Assembly (NCBI GenBank): GCA_944472155.2
Contig: OX235271.1
Location: forward strand, 79,344,256-79,408,255
Reading direction: 5' to 3'
DNA length: 64,000 nt
Origin: Trichobilharzia szidati
Lineage: Eukaryota > Platyhelminthes > Trematoda > Strigeidida > Schistosomatidae
Shown here in pieces: positions 1 to 13,400 of this stretch; positions within the stretch are counted from its first letter, which is position 1; the number at the start of each line of letters is the position of its first letter. A program made the translations under genes and the position numbers. Below the pieces are notes generated by a model. The model searched no databases. It had not been told where the DNA came from and saw nothing but the letters and a program-made list of their open reading frames with translations.

Positions 1-89
1 ATGTAGGCAGGGAAACCGAATTTGAAAGAGTAACTCTACCACCGACATTTCAGAGTCTGTTTCATAAACATGATAAACTGCCAGTAATC

Positions 90-430
90 AATACTTGAAA
101 ATTAATCTAGTGATCACTAGTGACTGAAGTTCTAGGATGAAATCATGATAAAGTGGGTCCAAGTTGGCTGTGAGGACAAATACTTGCTGATTATATTGGA
201 TGGCGGTAGCTCTATATATCGCTAATTGGCAGAAGTAATAATTGAAGGGCGATTCGATTTCATCTAAGTGGACAGTGAGCTCGCCTCGTAACCTGAAGGT
301 TCTGGAATAGACACATTGATGCAATCATGTGTGTTGCGCTGAAGAATCCCAAATAAGGATGAAGCAGCTATCCAGTGGTGCCTGGTTGTTAATGGCCGTC
401 TAACTGAAGTCAGTTCACGATCAACCTTGA
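90..430 (+). repeat. SINE-like repeat with hammerhead-type core (family alpha)
   Basis: It resembles 61255-61590 along its length: a shared start near CACTAGTGACTGA, then a tRNA-like middle (CGTAACCTGAAGGTTC), then a hammerhead-like core at 335-380. The core has CTGAAGA, an ATCC/GGAT stem II and GAAG in place of GAAA. Other copies lie near 5.2, 12.1, 19.7 and 22.7 kb. The degraded core suggests an old copy. Confidence 0.6.
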
Positions 431-539
431 AAAAAGAAGTTATTATACTGAATTTATAATGCTGTCGACAGAAAATATTACAACACTTTTTACGCTTCTG
501 TTATAATACTATCTATCTAGGCAGTGAAACAGAATTCTA

Positions 540-740
540 CAGAGTAACTGACTACTGTTGACTGGCTGACTGAGTTCTAACATACAACTTTGCACAGAAG
601 TGCAGCAGTTCAAGTTACCACAGTCCGTGTAGTACAAAAAGGGAAACAAAACAGAGAAAAATAAGAGATTCAGATAAATTGTTAACAAATCTCCATTAAC
701 TTCCTGTTTTCCTTTACCAGAATACACATACGATAACGCG
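540..740 (+). repeat. Unclassified dispersed repeat C (partial)
   Basis: It shares the segment running from the CATAC/GAACTTTGCACA motif through 'GTTCAAGT.ACCACA' with copies at 10215-10565, 23800-24215 and (inverted) 25125-25555. No coding capacity was recognised. It may be SINE-like or MITE-like. Confidence 0.5.
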
Positions 741-949
741 TGAAAATCAACACTAAACAAGCTAAGGTAACTATAACTGCACTTGGCAGTACTTCAACAT
801 TACAACATATTAAAACAACAGCTTGCAGTGATCACAGTAATCAACTAAAAATGATATTTTCATAGGATTACATAACAGAGACACTGTTAGCAGTAAATAT
901 GAACAATTATTTTGATCTGTTTTACAAGTAAAGCTACTTAATACACATC

Positions 950-1195
950 AATGTGAGTCAGTGGTTCAATAGTAGAATGCACGCCAACCATGTTAAAGGT
1001 TCGGTTTCGATTCCCTGCCAACGAATTCTTAAACATTGACATCATTAACTAACCGACAGTAAGCCCGTAAAAAAAGGGAAGGTTGAACATAAGCGAAAGC
1101 GACCCCCTCCCACCCCTGTGTAAACAATACAATCGCTACTGAAACTCAAAAACTTGAAGCCCTACATTCCACTCGGAATGCAACGTATGAAGAGA
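950..1195 (+). repeat. tRNA-Gly-like SINE, copy 1
   Basis: The 5' part resembles a tRNA-Gly(GCC) gene: a GTGGTTCAATAGTAGAATGC A-box region, CGCCAACCATG around the anticodon arm, and a GGTTTCGATTCC B-box. The 3' part ends in a GAAGCCCTACATTCCACTCG segment that also closes the RTE-like fragments at 2540 and 20375. It lies downstream of the last visible zinc-finger exon, probably in the next intron. Confidence 0.6.
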
Positions 1196-1407
1196 AAAAG
1201 ACACACTGACACAAGCTGAAAGAAGCTGTATGGACAGCAGCATTTAATCTTATGACAGGATTAAGTATACCCTTTTTTCGATGTATATGTAACAAATTTA
1301 GGTCATCTTATCAAAAGGACGATGGTCAATTATAGCCATGAAATGTTGTATTCCATCAAGTGTGATAAAAACCAATCGAATATAGAGATACGTAGAGTAA
1401 CACTCAC

Positions 1408-1494
1408 TTTTATGCACAGAAGCCACATGACGCTCAAAATACCATTTCTGTGGAAATCCCTTGTTACACAGTGGACACATATATGGTTTTGAAT
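1408..1494 (-). CDS. Zinc-finger gene exon, finger 6 (87 nt)
   Basis: This is an 87-nt exon in phase 1 at both ends, with acceptor CTATAG and donor GTGAGTG. The finger reads YMCPLCNKGFPQKWYFERH and closes with SVH. It is the last exon seen before the left window edge; the donor implies at least one more exon. Confidence 0.87.
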
Positions 1495-4400
1495 CTATAA
1501 CAAACCAAAAGAAAGTATATAACAATCAACACTAATTTTAGTAATAAAAAAGCGCAATCACAGTGCGGTGACTTATTTTAAAAAGGAACACATGATGACA
1601 ACAATTACTGAAGAAAAGATCCTCAGATGTAATAACCCCATTTCTAATGTTTTATAAGTAAACTGACTATTAGCAGAATATTGACATTTCCGCTATGAAA
1701 TTCACAAAGAATTATGGCGACAAGAAAGATAGATAATGAAATCAAGAGTTGTCCAGCTGCCACTCCTTACGTAGTGATTTAAGTAATTGTATGTAGCAAT
1801 GAATGTAAATTCTAAAGCATACTTTTATAACAAACAGCTACCAAAAGCCAACTACTAGTTCATAATTATTACTTCTTAATCTGGGAAAGAGGTGATGAAG
1901 ACACCTAACCAAGAACAACGGAAGAAATCTAATGGAAGTCACTTCGTTCAATTATTCAGAGAGCAACGTTTCAACTAAAGGTTGCGCACATATTAGGATG
2001 TCAAGGCCAGCCAGGATCGGAAAGGTGAAACAGACCTTCATTACACTGAAATCAGTCTGGAATTCTACTGCACTCAGCATAAAGAATAAGATTCGGATTT
2101 CCAACATTAACATCAAGTAAGCCAGTTCTTTTATATGATTCAGAGACTTGATGTGTCACCAAAAGCATTTCCAACAGGCTACTGAAGACTGTCATTGACA
2201 GCTTTCTTCGCTCGCTTTATAATGAAGACCAGATGGCCAACCCGAAAGAATTAATAAAAAGAACTGATAACGAACAAACCAAGAACCTATTGCTCAATAT
2301 ATATGCAGAAGAAAATGGTGTGTCGGACACACTCTGAGGAAACCTATGAGTGACATCGTGCACTAGGCCCTCGAGTAGAACGCCAAATGAAAAACAAATT
2401 GGGTGTGGATCCGAGGATAACAAGGAGGAGATCGCGCGAAGAGGAGATGTAAGCCTATCAGAAACCTTGGAGCCAGCTAAAGAGGACTGCAGAGAAGCTC
2501 TATGTTCCACTCGGAACCCAAGAGTAGAGAAATAATAATTATCTGGGAGGGTTTGGTGTTAGACCCTCATGGGTACTGGAGAGATCGAGATCAGTAGTGA
2601 ACTGTTACAGATCAGGCAAATTTCTCCTTAATTAAAATGAAACAGCTCATGATTTCCTATTTCTATCTGTATGATATATAGTGTCGTTGCCAACCAACTT
2701 GGTGGAATCTCATAAACGTAAGTCTCCATCAGTTTCAGGTTCTTACACCAAGCTACAACCAACATTTCTCTTATGTCAGTCAGACAACCTACACTTCCTT
2801 GCAAAACAAAGCTCAAGTGAACAGCTAGTGATTTCATGGGTTGATAATATCATCACGTGACGAACATTCGATTTTCCCCAATTCACTGATTTTTCCGCCA
2901 ACATAAGACGTAGAGTTATTTCGTTGGTTAGTTTGCGTGCCATGTAGTTAAGCCGACTGAAATGATGACAAATATAATTTCTACAAATTGAGTTGATCAA
3001 GGTCTAAAACTTCCCTATCTGACTAGTCTATCGATTTTAAGCTGATCTCTACGCTTAACACCCATAATGTACATGCGGTGATCATATCTGAGGAAGAAAA
3101 GCAGCTGGTGACAGATGCTAGTTAGCCTACTGGTGTCTATGCTCCTGACAAATTGAGTATTTAGTCGACAAAACAGCCATTAGGTAGACAATTATCTGAT
3201 TTTATGGAGCTTGTTATTCTCCAGTCTCGGTATAACATGATACAGTCATAAATCCCAACATTTGTGAAAAGGAATAACAGACTCACCTCGATGTACTGAA
3301 TTTGAATGTCTTAACAAATCACACTTTCGAGCAAATTCTTTGAGACAGTCATCACACTGATGAGGTCGTAGACCTAAATTATAAAATAAGACGGATACAA
3401 AAAAAATGAATACAAGGTTACAAGATGCACAATGTAAAAGTAATTATAAGAATTAAAATGTTATGAGATACAGTAACTTCTAGCTTGTTGGAAATGTAGT
3501 GGTCAGCATCGAGGGAATCCAGAGTCAGGACAATGGACTACATATTAGTATTTAACTGATTCATTTCAAAGTGATCAGTAAAGACAGATGAAATAAGACT
3601 GGGATTTATATTGGGAAACACCATCACATAAATGTATTCACTATTGGTATAGATCGCTGATAGATATTTATTATCTATTTGACATGCAGACGTGGGGTAC
3701 AGCATTTCCAAATCACTGTGAATTAATGCTAAGTTTCATGCTGATAACGTCTGTTTATTTAGTTATGAATATCAAATAAGTATTTGGCAAGGATGGTTTG
3801 GAACATCAAAAAATGCCACACGACAACCACTTGTACTTCCATACAAGTGACAATCAGCCAGATCTATTTGCGTGGGAGATAATGATACCACCTAGCTGCT
3901 CTCAAATCCTTGTATAATGAGAGGGATTCAAACCTGTGACCCAATCAGTTGGAAGTCAAGCAATCAAACCAATGAGTCATAACTTCACAATTGAGAAGTT
4001 ATTCGGACAGTGTATTATTTAAGCAACTTTATAAATTATATTTCTGATGAAGATCTACATACTGCATAGTGAGAAGAGATGGAGGAACCGAACTAGGTTG
4101 GCTTTAAAAAAAATCTTATGGAAATCTACGCAAATGTTGAGTAGTCATACTCCAACTCACTAATGAACAACAATTACAACACTATTGAGTCACAAGAATG
4201 AGAAAAATATTATTTTTAAAGCTTTTCCCTGCTTCGATAACCTTCCGGAGATACAATGCAAACTTCATGCAACTGTTTAAGTAAAATGATAATATAAGTA
4301 TCATATTTCGCAGATTAATTAAATATTTTATCCAAATTCACAAATTTTCATTATAATTCACCATACAAAGAGACATATGGTATGACACAACTTTATCTTT

Positions 4401-7400
4401 CTGTTTCTGTCAAATGATCATTAGGATAGTCATTGAATGAGTGTAATTAATTAAGTATTACTGTTATCATTAAGGTATCCATTGGATCACTTTCAGTTAT
4501 TACTAATTAAACTAGACAGCAATAAAGTAATATTCACACAAGAAGCAGTGAGACAAATTCATCGGTCAATCTTTTAGGAAATTCAACAGGTTATTATTAT
4601 CCCCATGGGTTCCAAGTGGAGTGTAGGGCTTCAGCAGAGCACCGTCTAGTTTACTAGCAGGTCCTGCCTGAAAAGAAGCCAGGCTGGACATAGGGATAGA
4701 GACCATACCCCCAGGAAAATCAATCCAATCGTCGCTACAGACACTCCAGAGCTCTGAAGAAAAATATTTTTCAAAATATTCTGCGGATATCAAGAGAAAT
4801 AAACCAATATCGGTTAACGTCTCTTCGCTCAATCTGTTGTTTTATGGATTAGTGAGACCGTAAATCAAGATAAACAAAACTTGGAATTTTACCTTTATGA
4901 AGTGCATTTATGTGCATTTGAAGATTTTTCTTCTCCGTGAATTGTTTTGGACATAGATTGCAGTGAAAGTCTTTCTTTTCTGTTATGAACAAAAAACAAA
5001 AAAAAACAGAAATAAATTAGGGATTTTCGAATAACTAATTGCTTAGAGTAACTATTACTACTACTGTACAATAGTGAACTTTCAACAAAAAATGCAGTTA
5101 AATAGAATGATGGCGATTCTAGCCAAGCATAATATAGAATTCATTGTAGGTTTCAACAAGAACTGGCATCACTCGGGGAACCATTGAAGACCGAGGAGTA
5201 TTAAGCAGTTATATTGAGAACAGTCGGAGGTTAAAGTTTGTAGGTCAACAGATTCCAATCAAGTGGTTTAATGGTAACACACACCTGTCTCTAAAGTCAA
5301 CAGTTTTTGACAAAACATCCCACCCCACCCCAGTACCATGCACGAACTTCGCTGTATACACCCAAACTAAAAAGAAGCAGTAATCCAGCACTCGAAGTGT
5401 TTCAACAGTTCCCTAAGTGGTATCAGTCCGTCATGAAATTTACCGTGAATTCAGGCCAAAACCTCACAAATTCCGTAATTGGGTAGTACAGAACTGAAGG
5501 GGAAACATCGTCCAAGTAATAAAATTTCACGCTTAAAGCTTGGTAGTTCTCATCCTTAGAATCTGATTTTTGTTGACTACGTGCCCAAAAATATGAGTAC
5601 TACAACAGAGTCAAATTTAATTGCTAATTGCAGATCTCACTTGCGACAAAAGTTTAGTATGAACAGTTAAATGTGAACTGCATAAAAAAATTCTAAAAAT
5701 GAATGGTACTACAACGATAGATGAAAGAACACTGACAGACACATATATATGATTTGACATATTTTCCTCATTTCTATAAAATAAATTATATTACTGAAAT
5801 ATCGACATCAGGATATTAGACACAGTGAGATAAATTAGTGGTAATAATAGTAACAACAACAATATAGCGATAGTGTAATAATACAATTCACATCATTTTC
5901 GCAATAAATGTCTTTCTGCGTATTATGGTATAAACTACAAATGTGATAATTTATGATGCCATTTTAATTGTCGAAGCAAAGCTGAATCTGACAGTTTTGG
6001 GGTTTTCTATTGAAAAGGCAAGTGACAAACTGAGTAAAAATTAAACCATCATAGAAAAACTCAAAAGTTCCAGTAGTTGAACTTTGCTTGTTCAAATTCC
6101 CACATAACTAGAAAATGTCCTGTGTACAACACCAGCACTAATGAAATAAGCTCATTCTGTAATCAATGAAGTAAATGTAGTATCACAGACTTTTTAATAT
6201 AAGCATTTGTGAAAAGTCTGAATATTTTAGCATAGAAGTATGATGCTTTATTTCCATAATTATTTGTAGTTTGACTTCTACCAATACATTGAATTTATAA
6301 GATTAAGTGATAATACTTTCAAAAGAATGGTTACTGAACAAAGAATATTCTTTTCGATAATGCCTTCTTCATCAGGTTCTACAGTTATATATACACAATA
6401 GTGGATAAATCAGTGTTATAACAACATTAATGTTGTTTCAATAACAGCGAATGAATAATAATAATACCAATGGATTACAGTTCAATAGTATCAACATAAC
6501 AATACACTGAATATCAGAAAAATTAGGGTAAATAATAATACAAATTCATGAATTTATAGTCTCCACTGAAGACCAGTCAGGGCAGCAGTGGTGACTGGAC
6601 TTGTTTCTTCTGCACACAAAGCACCGGTTATTGCAAGCGACTCGCGATAACCTCTTCTGTCTGGAGTATGCTGTACCTGGATGTTTTTGGTAATTTATTT
6701 GGTACCCGGTAGATGATAGAGAAGGATTTTTCGATGCTGGCTTTGTGGCCGGTTTGGACCAGGTGGTCTAATATCTAACTGTTGATGGTTTTTACTACAA
6801 ATTTATTTAACCACAGTGGTAGATGTTTCCGAACACGAAAACTCAGGTTCCTAGAGCAACAGTCACCATAACTCGCTTCACAAGTGCAGTTGAATTGGTA
6901 GATGCAAATGGGTGTGGCTAGTCTAGGTACTTCATCTTTCATTGGAAGAATCATTAGCGGTCGTGTAGAAAATGAGACTTATAGTTTGCCAGCATTAAAA
7001 GTTCTTTGAACTGATTTTCTTAGCTTCTTCGTAATTATTTCGCTAGATATATCGTCCTTGAATTGCATTCGTATGTATAAAGGCTTCTTGTTTACGGATA
7101 GTGAACAGTCCTTTTCAACTTTCTTAGTCATATGTTTCTTGATGAATTTGTCTGGATACCTATTTTCAATCAGTGTATCATATAAAATCCTTAGTTCATC
7201 TTCAATCACCTCTTCTGAGCATGTGGCTGAGGGTGTTTACTAAATTTCTTTTGTACTGGAGAGGAACGAAGCTGTGAAAATGTATATATTATCCTGTCCG
7301 TGTGCTTTTCCTATGCAAACACTAATTCATTCACTATGATGTATATATAACTGTAGAACCTGATAATGAAGTTATCGAAAAGAATATTCCTTGTTCAGTA

Positions 7401-10400
7401 ACCGTTTTTTTTTTTGAAAAAAATTTTAATGGGCATTTTTAATCAGATAATACTTTTGTTAATTTAACACTATTTGATGTAGTCACATATGGAATAAATT
7501 CATTGCGGGTCTTTAATGATTTAAATTTAAAGTGAAAACTCAAATCACTGTAGAAGCTGAACAAGCAGTCACCACAGTCAGAGGCTTAGTACCTTCCGAC
7601 AGAATTGAGCTACGCAACTAAGCTGATGAGTAGATGTGGTCGACCATCATTATCAGTCAAACTCTTCAGTCAAGACATCCTAATTTCTCCATTTACATCA
7701 TCTTACAACAAATCAGTCCGTCAAAAGAAGACTACACACGCACCAAACTTGTAATTTGGAGATCGCTGGTTAGAATTCTGCCGTAACACAAACTTCCACT
7801 CAGTCTTTAACCATCGTCCATTACATCAAAAGAACTCTGTCAAGTATAAAGGCTATATCAGATAACTTCACCACCAACTAGATTAAATAGTTTGTCTGAA
7901 AATCGGTTAATCACACACTTCTTTCTAATTCTAATGACAGTGTGACTCCTTGGATTAACCACTCACTTTTCAGCTAGATAGTCCGAGTTCAAATATCATC
8001 CCACCCACTTCAGCCTGCGCAACTGTGCAGTACCATTAGCCGTTATGCAATATATGTGGCTCATAGTCCAACTAGTTCCGGGTAACTGAGTGAAAACACT
8101 GCCACTCGAACTAGGATGGTGGTGGTGATGGCGGTGATGATGATCATGATGACTATGGTGGACCGCTCATCCACATGATAGTTGGTTAAAACCCTTAGTG
8201 AACGAATAAAAATGTCCATGGAACATTAATTCAGCTAAATGATGAATGCTATTTATAAGTAAAAAAGTAGTATCTATCATTCAACTGAATACAACATCAA
8301 ATAAATCACACTAAATCCGATAGTGATTTAAACGAATATAAACATGTATTAACAACTAATTAATTAATTAAACATACCTGCATGAACTGATTTCATATGC
8401 CTACGCATTACGGATCTTTTGGAAAAGGCCTTTTGACAAACACTACATGTTACATCGCGAATATCTGTTAAAATAAACAAAACAAAAACAGGAAAAACTT
8501 TTAGACATCGATATATGATCAGATAATAAAGCAGTAGCTTACATTACAGGAAGTGTTACATTTCAGTCCTTATTTGGAAAAGACAATTAAACCAATGTGC
8601 TAAATTTATTAAACCTAACAACACAATAAAGGGTTAATCCTACCAAACTAGATAGTGAGTTATTCAAATTGATGATCCTGAAGTTGACAATTTAGATTGC
8701 ACCAGCTACTACACTATTTTCTTGCAAGTGCTTTGCATCTCTAGTGTGACGTAGGGCTTCAAGCTTGAGCATTGAAGCTTCATTAGCGGTAATATTGCAG
8801 CTTTTACAGGGTAGGCTTGTTATCCCCACACCTAAGCTTCTCTCTTTATCAGACTTACTGTCAGCAAAGCGAGGTTCAGGAGTGCGTCGGCTAGGAATCG
8901 AACCCGGATGACATGCATGATTGGAGAGCATTCTACAACTGGACCACCGACGGACTACTACTACACTATAGTTACAGTCATTTCGGGGATAGACACAGAA
9001 ATGACACCTCGTCCTACAAGTAATTTTCAGTCATCATCATGCCAGGCCTAAGGCATAACTAGTACAAAGTAAAAACACCCATTCACCGAATGTCGTTAGA
9101 TTATCGTATATACTGATACACTGTTGTTAAATTCGTATTGATTTCAATATTATACGAGACTAAATTTGATGCCAAGTAAATAAAATACTTGGTTGATTGA
9201 CTTAAGTGTCTACTGTTCAACCGACACACACAACACAGTAGTATGAAAAACTCTCACAAACTGAATGTGTTTCATAGCCTACTACGTAAGGAAATCTCTA
9301 ATTGATAATTAGATCACATTGCTTAGACAACGAATAAAAATACCATAAATGTATGATACGAATTAATATTACATGGTTGGATATAATAAGGAGGAACCTT
9401 CAGGTCTAGGTTTCAGGCTTGTTGACACTCGTTAGCGAGGCGTTTCTGCAACCTTGAAGGAATTCATGTCAACCAGTGCTGCAGTCAGTATCCAATCAAA
9501 ATGTCCAATACAGTCCCCCAGAGGAGTTCAATCGTCAACCCGAATAGTTCAGTGGTAATGTCTCTGACTGTAGCACTGGGTAATACAGGTTAAAATCTCA
9601 GAGGGGATATGAAATCCTTCAAGGTTGTAGATACGTCTTCCTGACGAGTGCTAACAAGCACGAAACCTAGTTACTGGGAATTCCGCCAGTTACCTCCAAT
9701 CATCTAAAAACAACGATTCAAATTGCACAGTGATGGTGAGCCACCTAGCATGGAGGCCACATTGCTACATTGACTGAGACAATTCAGTCTGCACCGAAAA
9801 GACTAGACATATGACACTAGTTATTAACTAGTGTCCAATCAAAATAACAATTAGTATCCCTGAAAACTGTAGTATTGGACTTAACGGGAGAGCAGTCTAT
9901 AGATAACATACTGGGGAACAAATGAAATATCTCAAATATTAAGAGAAAGTTGCTGCATAACTAATCAGTGGTGAATTGTAATGTTGGTGAATTGGGAAAC
10001 CGTTTAACACTTTAAAACCAATTATGGTGATATACATGACCCGGTATACTCACATACGAAAATTACGACTGTCAACAACTTTTACTGTTCACTGAATAAC
10101 AGAAACCAAAAGGTTAAGAAAAACTGCGTTCTGTGTAACAGAATTCATAAGGCCTAATCAGTTTAATAAGATAAATCCACAATCCTACTAAATAAAGCAC
10201 AAATGAATCGTTATGCATAGAAAACCTCCTGTCTGTCTGTCTGTTTTCGACATAGAACTTTGCACATATGTGCGGCAGTTCAAGTCATCACACTCCAAGT
10301 AGCACACGAAGCAAGAGGAGAAAGTAGGAGAAATGCGTAGTATAGACAGTAAACAGAGGTGTGGTGAGACAAAGGAATAGTAATAACGAAGAACAATATA

Positions 10401-13400
10401 GTTCCATTGAAAATCATAAGTCACAAGGAGTGGATGCATCTGCGCCATCCACTGAGAACGATTTTGAGCCAGCCATGTCACCAATTGTTCCCAACCATTG
10501 GTTTTTACCGTCCCGAAGACCCCAACCAGTCAGGAAGTCTACACCTTCCTACGTGACCTAGAAAACCTCCAGGTTTAAAAAAGTATTTGATACAATTTCA
10601 GTTAGTAATTTTCAATTAATTATGTCACTCTTTTAAGTTACACGGAGTATATAAAGGGTTGAAAGTGAATCTTCTCATTTTGTATTGTTATCTAACAATC
10701 ATATAAAGTATCAAATGATAAATTTTTTTCATATCATACATAGAAACCATGTTGCTTTACTGATGACATGTCAGGCACAACCAAGGAAAACGTTGCTCTT
10801 CAATGTCGTTTATGTGGCTCTATTGCTCTCCTTTCTTTGATCTCAGTGGTACTAATAATATATTTTTGAATATCTCCGGTATTTGTGTGGCACCATTCCC
10901 ATTGTACGATGCATGCCAATAAACGCACTAATACACAATAACATAACAAGGCGGGAAAGAACAACAATCCTAAAGATATACTAGTTAAGTGAAGAAAGAG
11001 ATCGATCAGCAGATGTTTTTTTCATTAAATCAACTCTTCACATACGCAAGAGGAATGACGTAAGGCGAGTAATGGAGGAGATATTTCAAAAAAAATTATC
11101 AATACTACTAAGATCAAAGAAAAGTAACAGAATCATATATATATAAAGAAGTGGGAAAGTGATGTGTCTGTGCGCAATAATGATCTTAAGTGGCGGTAAA
11201 TTTTGTATGACATGTGATCAGTGAATAATACTACACAAAAATAAGTTAATCTATTATTGGAATAATACGGTGAAGTTTTATCCCAACCGTTATTAGAGTT
11301 TGTCACCTAATGTTCAAGTTTCACGCTACTATCAAATGAAAAAATCAAAACTAAACAAATAAACTGAAGGTGTTATTTTGTGGATGATGACTAGAAGTGG
11401 AATCCAGGATGCTCACTTCGTCCAATTTGGGACTCGTCAACTGGATGTACCTGAAATCCCGAGTGAGAGATGGTGCTCCCATTACGACTCGGAACTAGCA
11501 CTCATTGTTTCGAACGCCAAAGCTTTATTCACTACTCCCCATGACCTATGAGAGCCATCTCTCGTGTTTTTACTAGGAGCCAATAAGGCAACTGACACCG
11601 AACATTTCGGTCTAATACAATCAGTCAACGAGAATTACAAAACTAACTCAAACAAATAAGGTGTAGGTAGATGAAAATAAAATCAACTAGCTATCAGCTG
11701 TTTACATCAAATTTCAACATAGTTGGAGACAAACAAAATGGACTATACTTATTTGGTGATAAAGTTTCTATTTCAAATCAAATGAATCGACACCTGGTTA
11801 GTTTTATTCAGTTAGTGCCAGCCAGTAATCCGTAGACTGCTGGTATGAATTGAACTACTATCCAGGATCTTTTAAAGTTCAATCATATCATCCCTACAAC
11901 ATTTATGATACTTCCCTTCCCGGTATTACTACGTATAGTTAATTAAAAATGGCTATTCCATGGAATTCACAAAGAAATAGGAGTTAATTAGTTTGAGGAG
12001 CATACAATACCTAACACGCACGCACACAGCTAGTAAGGACTATATCAATAAATAAAAAACCAAACAGAAATCACTAAAATACGTGTTATTTCACGAATCC
12101 ACAAAGTCAGAATCCACAGGTCAACAAATTCCGGTCCAATTGCCTGAATGGTAAACGGACTTAGCCTTGTAACCAGAACGTCCCGGGATCGACCCCTGGT
12201 GGAGTCGTGGGTGCGCAACACGGACGAGTCCCAAACTAGGACAAAGCCGTCCAGTGCTCCCTAGTTTTCAATGGTTTCCTAACTAATGTTGGTTGGTGAC
12301 GAAACCTACACTGAAGTTAAAATAAGTGTCGAGAAACGCAGAACATCTTAGTCTATTACCAAATTTTACCAGTTAAATACTTTGGAGAGCGTATAATTCT
12401 CCATTCTCATTGTATCTATTACTGTTAACTTCCTACTCTTTTGATGCAGATGTGGAAAAAGACACAAGAATATACCTGGAATGCATTATCAAAATGGTGA
12501 AATGATCAATAAATGCGTTAAAAAGACTCTTACAGGTATGTTTTTTGGTGAACACTCTGAGCAATGTGAGAAGTTATAGAGACAAAAACATAGACAATGT
12601 AGGACTTTGGAACAAAACTGGATTGATACGAAGCATTACACTTCACAATCATATATATATATATATACCTAGTATTTACGATGGTATTGAAGGGTGAGAA
12701 GTTTTTAAATGACGTAGACTTTCTTAACATGATCGAAACAAGATTAATGAATAGCTTAGAAGATTGTCGACATGATACTTTTTCGTTTTGAAAAACACAG
12801 ACAACGAAATAGGACTAGAATAAGACAACTAATCAAAATTGAAAACTATTAGCCAAGGAAAGGAAGAGGGTAATTACAGTAGAAGAAGGGATAGTATTTT
12901 CTTGAGGAGTTTAAATGACTTGTTTTCAAAGACAAACATTGTTGTATACCCTCTATAAATAATGCCTATTGTTCTGACACCTACTGAAATAAATTCATGA
13001 TGTTAAACCCTAGTGTAGATGTTCAGTCATGCATTCATTTGCAGCATGACTTTTTAAATAGATTCTATGCTTTCTATACCGTTAAATTCTCTAAATTGAA
13101 GTAGTATAGTTTCAAAGCTTTCATTCTCCTCTTAGGCAACATCTTCAGCGCTAACTTCACTTAAAGACCCCCACAAAAGACCTGGTTCGACCAAGCGTGG
13201 GTAAACTTCGGTCTTCCTGTCGAAATCCTCTCATGTGACCATGCGTTTGTCCATAGCCTCTATCATGCAAGTTCTATCTACTGTCTTCACGTGGCAGGGG
13301 AGCTACCTATACAAGTGAGAGGGTGAATGCAAACGTCTGGAGCTCACAACCGGACCTGTGAACATGCTGCTCCATCTAGGAAGCTTGAAAACCCTGATTA

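Noticed and set aside
88..324. 78-codon minus-strand frame considered as another zinc-finger exon
   Set aside because: No paired Cys/His spacing and no phase-1 splice borders; the stretch belongs to a SINE-like repeat also present at 61.3 kb.
950..1025. Possible genuine tRNA-Gly gene
   Set aside because: The arms do not pair well enough for a cloverleaf, and three related copies are fused to a shared non-tRNA tail, so it is a SINE head.
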